Below are positions 57,471 to 64,000 of a stretch of 64,000 nucleotides of DNA, piece after piece. A program made the position numbers and the translations under genes. The notes beneath the pieces are model-generated. The model ran no database searches. It was not told the origin of the DNA and saw nothing but the letters and a program-made list of their open reading frames with translations. This stretch comes from Desulfofustis glycolicus DSM 9705 (GTDB lineage Bacteria; Desulfobacterota; Desulfobulbia; Desulfobulbales; Desulfocapsaceae), in assembly GCF_900130015.1 (NCBI RefSeq), contig NZ_FQXS01000001.1, forward strand, positions 372,001-436,000. Direction: 5' to 3'. The first letter of the stretch is position 1, and every line of letters begins with the position of its first letter.

Positions 57471-57585
57471 ATCACTCCTCCAAGGTCTCAGGAATTATCC
57501 CATGACAGAAACGAGGAATCTCCGTATCTCCCCAACAATCGAGAAGAATCAAAAAGCTTGACAAGTGCCTTCCGGCACGGTTAGT

Positions 57586-57598
57586 TTGGTACTACCAA
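57586..57598. promoter_or_regulatory. FCD-GntR operator, distal
   Basis: TTGGTACTACCAA, a perfect TGGTNNNACCA palindrome, the form FadR/FCD regulators use. It lies about 30 bases upstream of the -35 of the regulator's promoter. A second copy at 57716 is 130 bases away centre to centre. Confidence 0.65.
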
Positions 57599-57627
57599 TT
57601 TGACAAACAAAAGACTCGAACATTTTT

Positions 57628-57656
57628 TTGACAGATCATTATATCCCAACTATAAC
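57628..57656 (+). promoter_or_regulatory. Promoter for the FCD-GntR regulator gene
   Basis: TTGACA at 57628-57633, 17 bases, TATAAC at 57651-57656. The -10 is within TATAACGTTATA, a perfect 12-base palindrome. It is the best consensus promoter seen in the window. Confidence 0.6.
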
Positions 57657-57715
57657 GTTATAATTTTAAATATTGCGCGACCATCAGTCTAATTTATTTT
57701 CATAAATTGTCAAGT

Positions 57716-57727
57716 TTGGTAGTACCA
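57716..57727. promoter_or_regulatory. FCD-GntR operator, proximal
   Basis: TTGGTAGTACCA, TGGTNNNACCA palindrome, 19 bases before the regulator start codon and downstream of the transcription start. It is placed to block transcription of the regulator itself. Confidence 0.65.
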
Positions 57728-57745
57728 TTTCAAGTGAGCTGAATT

Positions 57746-58510
57746 ATGACCACCACGTCAATCTTTACACCGGTACAAATCGGCAGAGCAGGGGAGGACA
57801 TTGCCCTGCAGATAGAGGCTGCGATCCTTGAGGAAAAGATTCCGACCGGCGAACGCTTGCCAAGCGAAAGAGAACTGCAAGCCCAGTTCCAGTGCGGTCG
57901 CGGTGTCATTCGCGAGGCTATTCGCGCCTTGAAGCAAAAAGGACTGGTAGAGATCCGCAAGGGGGCAAAAGGCGGTGCCTACATCAAGCATATCGAAGCC
58001 GCCAATGTGGGTGAATCCCTGGCGCTCTTTCTCAAGCAAAAACAGATCGGACCCGGCTATATAGCCGAATTTCGCGAGAGCATTGACCGGGTTATCACCA
58101 TTTTGGCAATCGCCCGGGCAGATAAGGTCGAAAAAGAGGCGCTTGTTACTGAAACTTCCAAACTTCTGCAAATGCTTGAGGGACCGGAGGTGGACAAGGA
58201 GACTCTGGCGAGGCATGACCGGGAGCTCAATATCCGTCTTGCGAAAATGAGTAAAAACCCGATCTTCGAGTGGGTCATGGAAGCCATCCAACTCGGCTAC
58301 AGCTCCCAGGATTATGCCCTTTACGACCAGCCGGGCTATCGTCGGAAGACCGCGGAGAACTGGCATGCGACCGCTTGTCGCATCGCCGACAACGACCCGA
58401 TGAAGGCGCTGAACTCAATAGCTGCTCATTATGCCTTGCTGCAACGCTGCATTGACGAAATTACAGAGAAACCGGAAAACGACGCCGAAAGCAACGAGAC
58501 ATACGCCTGA
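57746..58510 (+). CDS. FCD-domain GntR-family transcription regulator
   Basis: 254 residues. Winged helix-turn-helix at about 20-80, with LPSERELQAQFQCGRGVIREAIRALKQKGLVEIRKG-like residues, followed by the all-helical FCD ligand domain (about 100-235), which binds a small organic acid or metal. Two operators and a strong promoter precede the gene, so it should repress itself. betA follows after a 262-base gap on the same strand, so it probably controls the betaine genes. Canonical choline regulators are BetI (TetR family), so this is a different control route. Confidence 0.92.
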   Translation: MTTTSIFTPVQIGRAGEDIALQIEAAILEEKIPTGERLPSERELQAQFQCGRGVIREAIRALKQKGLVEIRKGAKGGAYIKHIEAANVGESLALFLKQKQIGPGYIAEFRESIDRVITILAIARADKVEKEALVTETSKLLQMLEGPEVDKETLARHDRELNIRLAKMSKNPIFEWVMEAIQLGYSSQDYALYDQPGYRRKTAENWHATACRIADNDPMKALNSIAAHYALLQRCIDEITEKPENDAESNETYA

Positions 58511-58607
58511 ACGGTTTGTCATGAATTGCCTTATTCCTCCGGTTCACGCGGGCAAGCAGTACTGCAGAGCCTTTCCGCGTCTCACCGGCGGCTGATTTAT
58601 ACTGGGA

Positions 58608-58744
58608 AGCTTGAAACATTCGGGATCTCGTTCAAGATCGAGGCGCGCAAGAACATTTTACCGCAGGCTCTATGATATTCCGGGAATAAAAATGTGAATG
58701 CGCAACGATGAGCTGGGGCGAAATGACAATTTTTCATGGTTCCC
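58608..58744. repeat. Palindromic intergenic repeat, copy 2
   Basis: About 137 bases, same orientation as the copy at 32931-33066. It starts AGCTTGAAA and ends TTTTTCATGGTTCCCT. The central TTTTACCGCAGGC, TGATATTCCG and GCGCAA...GATGAG pieces are shared by both copies. It lies between the regulator stop and betA. Confidence 0.85.
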
Positions 58745-58772
58745 TAACGTCTTCAAAAAGGAGTAAACTGAA

Positions 58773-60431
58773 ATGCCAACAAGCGATTACGATTTTATCA
58801 TAGTAGGCGGCGGTTCGGCGGGAAGTGTTCTGGCCAACCGGTTGAGCACCAACCCAAAGAACAAGGTGCTGGTCCTGGAGGCAGGCAAGCCGGATTACCG
58901 CTGGGATTTTCGTATTCATATGCCGGCCGCCCTGACCTACCTGCTCACCGACAAGACCTACAACTGGCTCTACGAATCGGCCCCCGAGCCGCACATGCAC
59001 AATCGCCGCGTCGCCCAGCCGCGCGGCAAGGTCCTCGGCGGTTCGAGCAGTATCAACGGCATGATTTACATCCGCGGCAATGCACTCGACTACGAGAAAT
59101 GGGCCGCCGATGAGGGGATGGAAAACTGGGGCTACGCACACTGCCTTCCCTACTTCAAGAAAGCCGAAAACCGCCTCCAGGGAGCTGATCAATACCATGG
59201 CTCCAACGGCCCGCTCTATCTGCAAACAGCCGAATGCGACAACCCGCTGTTCCGCGCCTTTTTCCAGGCAACCGAACAGGCAGGCTATCCGCTCACCGAT
59301 GACGTCAACGGTTATCAGCAGGAGGGCTTCGGCAGGTTTGACCAGAACATCTATCGAGCGAGGCGGCATAATGCCGCCCGGGCCTATGTACACCCGGTCA
59401 AGAACCGAGCGAACCTGACGGTCCAGTGCAAGTCCATGGTCCGGCGCATCCTGTTTCAGGGGAAAAAGGCCGTTGGCGTGGAATACGTCAAGGGCGGAAC
59501 GACGCAAAAAGCATACGCAGGAGAAATCATCTCCTGTGGCGGAGCGATAAACTCGCCGACGCTGCTCCAGCTTTCAGGCATCGGCAACGGAGGCGAGCTG
59601 AGCAACCTTGGAGTCGAAGTCGTCCACGACCTGCCGGGTGTGGGAGAAAATCTTCAGGACCACCTGGAGTTGTATGTCCAGTATGCCTGCAAAAAACCGG
59701 TCAGCATGTACCCGGCACTGAAATGGTACAACCAGCCCAAAATAGGCTATGACTGGTTGGTTCACCGCACCGGGGCGGCGGCCACCAACCATTTCGAAGC
59801 GGGCGGCTTTATTCGCGGCAATGACAGGGTGGACTACCCCAATCTCCAGTTCCATTTCCTGCCGATTGCCATCCGCTACGACGGCTCCGCCCCTGCCCAG
59901 GGGCACGGCTTCCAGCTTCATGTGGGACCGATGAACTCAGACGTTCGCGGTCACGTCAAGATAACATCACCAGATCCCGCCGTGTACCCGGAATTGTTTT
60001 TCAACTATCTCTCCACCGAGCAGGAGCGCCGGGAATGGCTCGAAGCGATCAAATGCTCGCGCGCCATTATCGGCCAGCCGGCGTTTGACGAACTGCGCGG
60101 CGAGGAACTGGCCCCCGGACCGGCGGTCCAGAGCGACGAAGAGATTCTCGATTTCGTCGCCCGCGAAGGCGAGAGCGCTTATCATCCCTCATGCACCTGC
60201 AAGATGGGCTATGACCGGATGGCCGTGGTCGATGCCAAGCTCAAGGTACACGGAGTCGAAAACCTGCGTGTCGTCGATGCCTCGATATTCCCGTCGATCA
60301 CCAATGGCAACATCTATGCCCCGGTCATGATGGTAGCGGAAAAAGCAGCGGATTTGATCCTCGGCAACACCCCGGAACCCCCATCCGAGGCAGGTTTTTA
60401 CCGGTTCAACGAGGGACAGGAGACAAAATGA
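58773..60431 (+). CDS. betA: Choline dehydrogenase (GMC flavoprotein)
   Basis: 552 residues. FAD loop IIVGGGSAGSVLANRL at the N terminus, the PRGKVLGGSSSINGM block and a catalytic His in YHPSCTCKMG are all GMC family marks; the end TNGNIYAPVMMVAEKAADLI completes it. It oxidises choline to betaine aldehyde, feeding electrons to the membrane. AAAAAGGAG precedes the ATG. It is followed by betB with a four-base overlap. Confidence 0.95.
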   Translation: MPTSDYDFIIVGGGSAGSVLANRLSTNPKNKVLVLEAGKPDYRWDFRIHMPAALTYLLTDKTYNWLYESAPEPHMHNRRVAQPRGKVLGGSSSINGMIYIRGNALDYEKWAADEGMENWGYAHCLPYFKKAENRLQGADQYHGSNGPLYLQTAECDNPLFRAFFQATEQAGYPLTDDVNGYQQEGFGRFDQNIYRARRHNAARAYVHPVKNRANLTVQCKSMVRRILFQGKKAVGVEYVKGGTTQKAYAGEIISCGGAINSPTLLQLSGIGNGGELSNLGVEVVHDLPGVGENLQDHLELYVQYACKKPVSMYPALKWYNQPKIGYDWLVHRTGAAATNHFEAGGFIRGNDRVDYPNLQFHFLPIAIRYDGSAPAQGHGFQLHVGPMNSDVRGHVKITSPDPAVYPELFFNYLSTEQERREWLEAIKCSRAIIGQPAFDELRGEELAPGPAVQSDEEILDFVAREGESAYHPSCTCKMGYDRMAVVDAKLKVHGVENLRVVDASIFPSITNGNIYAPVMMVAEKAADLILGNTPEPPSEAGFYRFNEGQETK

Positions 60432-61912
60432 CAGGTACCGAGAAAAGCATGTATATCGGCGGCCGCTGGCTCCCGGCGGTCTCGGGAAAGACCCGGCGCA
60501 TTTTCAATCCGTTCAACGGACAGGTCGTTGCCGAGGTCGCTGAAGGCGATCGCGACGACGCCAAAAAAGCCGTCAACGCTGCCCGGCAGGCTTTCGACAG
60601 CGGTGTCTGGTCGGATCTTCCCGCTGCTGAGCGGGGAGTTCTGCTCTACCGACTGGCCGAAAAAATAGCAGAGCAGAGCGAAGAGCTGGCTCGACTTGAA
60701 ACCCTGGATACCGGGAAAACCCTGGAAGAGAGCCGCTGGGACATGAGTGACATCGCCGGCATCTTCCGCTACTACGCGGGCCTTGCCGACAAGGACGGCG
60801 GCGAACTGATCGACTCGCCGATCCCCCACAGCGAAAGCCGGGTGGTACGGGAACCGGTCGGGGTCTGCGGCCAGATCTCGCCGTGGAACTACCCCCTGCT
60901 GCAGGCGGCCTGGAAACTGGCGCCCGCCCTTGCGGCAGGCTGCACCGTGGTCATCAAACCGAGCGAGATCACCCCGCTGACCACGCTGAAAATCACCGAG
61001 CTCGCCGCCGGCCTGAATTTCCCGGACGGCGTCATCAATACCGTGCTCGGGCCGGGGCACAGCGTCGGCGCGGAGCTGGCGGAACATCCTCTGGTGGATC
61101 TCATCTCCTTTACCGGCGGCATAGAAACGGGCAAGACCATCATGCGCGCCGCAAGCGGCAACGTGAAGAAAATCGCGCTTGAGCTGGGCGGCAAGAATCC
61201 CCATATCATCTTTGCCGATGCCGACCTCGACGCTGCCCTGGAGGCGGTCTTGAACGGGGTCTTTTTTCACGCCGGCCAGATCTGCTCAGCCGGTTCCCGC
61301 CTGATGATCGAAGATAGGGTTCATGACCGATTTGTCGAACGACTAAAATCGAGAATGGCCGCCATTCGGCTGGGCGACGGCATGGAGTCGGCGACGCAGA
61401 TGGGACCCCTCATTTCAGCGGAACACCTGGCCAAGGTCGAGAGCTACATGCGGGTCGCCGAGTCGGACGGCGCCCGTCTCGAGCTCGGGGGTACGCGCCC
61501 CGAAGCCCCGGAACTTAAAGATGGCTTCTTTTTCCTGCCGACGCTTCTCACCGGATGCCAAGGCGACATGCGCATCGTCCGGGAAGAAGTGTTCGGCCCG
61601 GTCATCACCGTGGAAACCTTCAGCGACGAAGACGAGGTGGTAGAACTTGCCAACGCTACGATCTACGGGCTGGCCGCCGGTTTCTGGACCCGCGACGCGG
61701 ACCGGATGCACCGGGTGGCAAGACGGCTGCGTTTCGGCACGGTCTGGATCAACGATTTCAATGTCTATTTTACCCAGGCCCCGTGGGGCGGCTACAAGCA
61801 GTCCGGACTCGGCCGTGAACTGGGACGCCACGGCCTGGAAGAGTACACCGAAGTAAAGCACGTTTTTCACAACCATCGGCCGGAACCACCCTGCTGGTTC
61901 GGCAACTCCTGA
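60428..61912 (+). CDS. betB: Betaine aldehyde dehydrogenase
   Basis: 494 residues. Nucleotide-binding GISWG-like residues, the Glu252 in LELGGKNP and the catalytic Cys286 in AGQICSAGSR. It oxidises betaine aldehyde to glycine betaine with NAD(P). ATGA overlap with betA shows coupling. The C-terminal end (RHGLEEYTEVKHV) is normal. The specificity is inferred from the betA neighbour; the family alone would be aldehyde dehydrogenase. Confidence 0.94.
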   Translation: MTGTEKSMYIGGRWLPAVSGKTRRIFNPFNGQVVAEVAEGDRDDAKKAVNAARQAFDSGVWSDLPAAERGVLLYRLAEKIAEQSEELARLETLDTGKTLEESRWDMSDIAGIFRYYAGLADKDGGELIDSPIPHSESRVVREPVGVCGQISPWNYPLLQAAWKLAPALAAGCTVVIKPSEITPLTTLKITELAAGLNFPDGVINTVLGPGHSVGAELAEHPLVDLISFTGGIETGKTIMRAASGNVKKIALELGGKNPHIIFADADLDAALEAVLNGVFFHAGQICSAGSRLMIEDRVHDRFVERLKSRMAAIRLGDGMESATQMGPLISAEHLAKVESYMRVAESDGARLELGGTRPEAPELKDGFFFLPTLLTGCQGDMRIVREEVFGPVITVETFSDEDEVVELANATIYGLAAGFWTRDADRMHRVARRLRFGTVWINDFNVYFTQAPWGGYKQSGLGRELGRHGLEEYTEVKHVFHNHRPEPPCWFGNS

Positions 61913-62035
61913 GACAGCTCAGCGCTGATCAGTGAGCAGTATGGTGCATGCGCCCCTTTCACAACTCGTGAGAGAAGGGCACCACGGGCCATCGACGGCC
62001 TGTCAGATACCCATATCTTCACGGAGGACAGATCT

Positions 62036-62986
62036 ATGCAATCGCAGAGAACACGAAAGATAGCGCTCATTTTACTGGCAGCGGCGCTGTTATTTTCCGG
62101 GCCGGCCTACGGGGCACAGGAAGTTCGCTTTGCCAATGTCAGCTGGACCGGGGTAACGGTCAAAACCGAACTGGGCAAATCTATCCTCGACAGCCTCGGC
62201 TATGAGGCCACCATTAAAACCCTGTCGGTCCCCATTGCCTACAAAGCACTGGATCTGGGTGATGTCGACGTTTTCCTGGGCAACTGGATGCCCTCCATGG
62301 CAAGTATTGCCAACGAATTCTTCGAAAAGGGAACCATCGTACAATATGTTGCCAACATGCCTGGGGCCAAATACACCCTGGCCGCCCCCTCTTATGTCGT
62401 TGACGGCGGGCTGAAAGATTTCAGCGATATTGCCAAGTTCGCCGACAAACTCGAATACAAAATCTACGGCATCGAACCGGGCAACGACGGTAACCTCATT
62501 ATCCAGTCGATGATCGACGAAAACAAGTTCGGACTCGGTGACTTCAAACTGATCGCCACCAGTGAGCCAATCATGCTTTCCGAGGTCAAGGCATTCAGCA
62601 AAGAAGAGAAATGGGTGGTCTTTCTCGGCTGGTCGCCACATTACATGAACCAGATCATCGACATGAAATACCTCACCGGTTCCACGGCCGAGACCTTCGG
62701 GGAGAACGACGGCACCGCCACGGTCTACACCAACATCCACAAGGGGTTCGACGAGAAAATGCCCAATGTCGGCCACTTCCTGAAGAACTTTATCTTCCCG
62801 ATCTCGACGATCAACGAGATTTCACTGATGCTGCAGAACGACAAGCAGCTGGGCCACGGCGAGGCCGGTCTGATCTATCTGAAAAAACACCCGGAAATCT
62901 ATCGCGCCTGGCTGGAAGGAGTCACCACCGCCGACGGCATCAAACCGGCGCTTCCCGTCTTCGAAGCCTACCTCGAGCAGATCTGA
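62036..62986 (+). CDS. Choline/glycine betaine-binding protein (ChoX/ProX-like)
   Basis: 316 residues. Signal peptide 1-26 ending in AYGA. The mature protein has the OpuAC-type binding fold, with aromatic residues (NVSWTG, FLGNWMPS, WSPHYMNQ) that can box a quaternary ammonium group. GGAGGACAGATCT lies before the ATG. A permease and an ATPase are missing, unless they lie elsewhere. Choline is the likelier ligand, given the betAB neighbours. Confidence 0.9.
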   Translation: MQSQRTRKIALILLAAALLFSGPAYGAQEVRFANVSWTGVTVKTELGKSILDSLGYEATIKTLSVPIAYKALDLGDVDVFLGNWMPSMASIANEFFEKGTIVQYVANMPGAKYTLAAPSYVVDGGLKDFSDIAKFADKLEYKIYGIEPGNDGNLIIQSMIDENKFGLGDFKLIATSEPIMLSEVKAFSKEEKWVVFLGWSPHYMNQIIDMKYLTGSTAETFGENDGTATVYTNIHKGFDEKMPNVGHFLKNFIFPISTINEISLMLQNDKQLGHGEAGLIYLKKHPEIYRAWLEGVTTADGIKPALPVFEAYLEQI

Positions 62987-62998
62987 TTCTGCCCTGCC

Positions 62999-63031
62999 GG
63001 CCGGCAAGACCGATGGTCTAACAACAATGCC
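62999..63031. repeat. Short GC-rich repeat related to the one at 46988
   Basis: GGCCGGCA-x-GACCGA followed by a G-C-rich and TA step, matching the segment starting at 46988 over about 20 of 33 bases. Both lie directly downstream of operons. May be a fragment of a dispersed element. Confidence 0.35.
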
Positions 63032-63085
63032 ATCCCCATTTTGGTAAACAAGTTTTATCCAAGCTCATCTACTCAAGACGACAAG

Positions 63086-63127
63086 AAAAGGGATTAACAT
63101 CATAATTTAGCGGTTAATCCCTTTTTT
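63086..63127. terminator. Bidirectional terminator between choX and the STAS gene
   Basis: AAAAGGGATTAAC pairs with GTTAATCCCTTTTTT around a 13-base loop. T-runs follow on both strands (63122-63127 on the plus strand, the A-run 63086-63089 on the minus strand), so it can end both the binding-protein operon and the STAS operon. Confidence 0.85.
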
Positions 63128-63132
63128 CCTCC

Positions 63133-63504
63133 CTATTGCCTCGCCTTTGCCTGCATCCGGTCGAGGTATCCGTCCAACTCCTGATCGTTGGCAAAGACCT
63201 TTAGATCGGGGAGCGAAAGCATTATCTCAAAAACTTTGACTATCTGGGGTTGGCGGTTTGCAAGGATCAGCCTGCCATCATTTGTTTTCAGCACTCTCAG
63301 CGCTTTCATGACAGAACGAATACCAGCAGAGCTGATGTAGTCTAAATCTTTCATATCCAGGATGAGCGCCTTCAATGGCATAGCCGTTTCGTCTTCTATT
63401 ACTTTGTCAAGCTTCGGAGCCGTTTCAGAGTCCAGACTTTTGCCGAGGTGAATTCTGGTAACTCCGTTTCGCGTATCTTTTTCAATCCGTATATCTAACG
63501 ACAT
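63133..63504 (-). CDS. STAS-domain anti-sigma factor antagonist
   Basis: 123 residues, one STAS fold. The ALILDMKDLDYISSAGIRSVMKAL segment contains the Ser that is phosphorylated by the partner kinase. It should bind the adjacent anti-sigma-type ATPase and control release of a sigma factor or enzyme. The start shares bases with the small upstream ORF stop. Confidence 0.92.
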   Translation of the reverse strand: MSLDIRIEKDTRNGVTRIHLGKSLDSETAPKLDKVIEDETAMPLKALILDMKDLDYISSAGIRSVMKALRVLKTNDGRLILANRQPQIVKVFEIMLSLPDLKVFANDQELDGYLDRMQAKARQ

Positions 63505-63651
63505 TCATAATACCTCAGACAGTTTTTTAATATCTCTGGTTACACCATGTTCACCCTTCAGGGAGAGAAAAAGAGCTGGTTTCATTCCGTCAACGTGATG
63601 CACCAGGTTTGTGTTACCTATTGTGGCATGAGGGAGGACACAGCTCAGCAT
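63505..63651 (-). CDS. 48-residue ORF sandwiched between ATPase and STAS genes
   Basis: Starts at ATG 63651 overlapping the ATPase stop (ATGCTGA) and ends one base before the STAS start (TTATGA), so three stop/start overlaps link the cassette. Residues include VLPHATIGNTNLVHH and LFLSLKGEHGVTRDIKK. There is no known domain and no own ribosome site. It may be a small coupled protein or the remains of a C-terminal domain of the ATPase protein after a frameshift. Confidence 0.45.
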   Translation of the reverse strand: MLSCVLPHATIGNTNLVHHVDGMKPALFLSLKGEHGVTRDIKKLSEVL

Positions 63652-64000
63652 TTGATTGAGACGAGAAAGTGGTTTTGGTTGTTTTTTCGTGCGTAATGAG
63701 CTTGCTCACTGATTTTTCTTATCATCATGATTCCAAGGCCTCCTATTTTGATATCGTCAAGCTCTTCACCAAACGGGGACACAGGAGGTTGAGTCAACGG
63801 ATTGAAGGGGATACCGTCATCAATAAACTGGACATGCAACGACGAATCGCTATGGCCGAGCAACATTATTATCTCTTTTTCTGTTCCTGAATAATAGACG
63901 ATGTTGACGAAAACTTCTTCGCAGACGAACTTTACATTGGTCAGGTTCTGCTGCGACAGTCCATTTTTTTCGAGATACTCGGCAAGCAGGTGAAACAGCC
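63645..64000 (-). CDS. Anti-sigma-kinase-type ATPase (RsbW-like), 5' part outside the window
   Basis: At least 117 residues are visible, reading in from the right edge. EEVFVNIVYYS is the N box (Glu/Asn), IDDGIPFNP the G1 box and GGLGIMMIRKI the G2 box of the GHKL fold used by anti-sigma kinases. It phosphorylates the STAS protein and holds a partner protein. The start lies beyond 64000. The frame carries on without a break to the window edge. Confidence 0.85.
   Translation of the reverse strand, partial: LFHLLAEYLEKNGLSQQNLTNVKFVCEEVFVNIVYYSGTEKEIIMLLGHSDSSLHVQFIDDGIPFNPLTQPPVSPFGEELDDIKIGGLGIMMIRKISEQAHYARKNNQNHFLVSIKC

Overview
The window looks like part of the chromosome of a GC-rich, Gram-negative bacterium. 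Outer-membrane beta-barrel, signal-peptide and sigma-54 genes are present. My best guess is a Desulfobacterota member close to the Desulfobulbales. That guess is an inference from gene content, from the N-type ATPase operon and from the tRNA and repeat style, not a measured placement. I see no phage, transposase, plasmid or CRISPR genes.

Layout. 1-3.7 kb: periplasmic solute-binding protein, hybrid histidine kinase and a lone PAS protein. 3.95-7.3 kb: an ATP-grasp enzyme overlapped by a CocE/NonD-type hydrolase, with a promoter and a leader hairpin. 7.4-12.9 kb: an SLC12-like cation/chloride carrier, a quinone-oxidoreductase-like dehydrogenase, a periplasmic ClpP-fold protein and a small membrane protein beside decayed sequence. 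13.4-20.3 kb: a complete nine-gene N-type ATP synthase operon (atpDCQRBEFAG). 20.3-25.3 kb: a sparse stretch with small proteins, an SDR enzyme, a gene broken by an in-frame TAG, and a tRNA with anticodon CAU. 25.5-39.8 kb: groES-groEL, ilvE, an AI-2E family permease, an aminotransferase, an amidohydrolase, a short MetE-like protein with a divergent unknown gene, a zinc-ribbon PilZ protein, gnd and an NAD(P)-binding protein. 39.8-46.9 kb: an eight-gene Mrp-type antiporter operon with three antiporter-like subunits. 47.2-54.6 kb: a FecR-TPR-beta-barrel fusion and a 66-residue protein, converging on a CHASE2 nucleotide cyclase and a GAF/sigma-54 activator. 55-57.5 kb: small membrane and secreted proteins and a glutathione transferase-like protein. 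57.6-63 kb: an FCD-type GntR regulator with two TGGTNNNACCA operators, then betA, betB and a choline/betaine-binding protein. 63.1-64 kb: a STAS / small ORF / anti-sigma-kinase-type ATPase cassette that runs off the right edge.

How it fits together. Several modules point to salt or sodium management: the N-ATPase has a c subunit carrying sodium-site residues, the Mrp complex would exchange sodium for protons, the SLC12-like carrier would move ions with chloride, and choline is oxidised to glycine betaine. This suggests a marine or saline lifestyle (inference). The best candidates for undescribed biology are the FecR-TPR-barrel / CHASE2 cyclase / sigma-54 neighbourhood, the ATP-grasp/hydrolase pair, the control of betaine genes by an FCD-GntR protein, and a ~136-bp palindromic intergenic repeat present twice (32931-33066 and 58608-58744).
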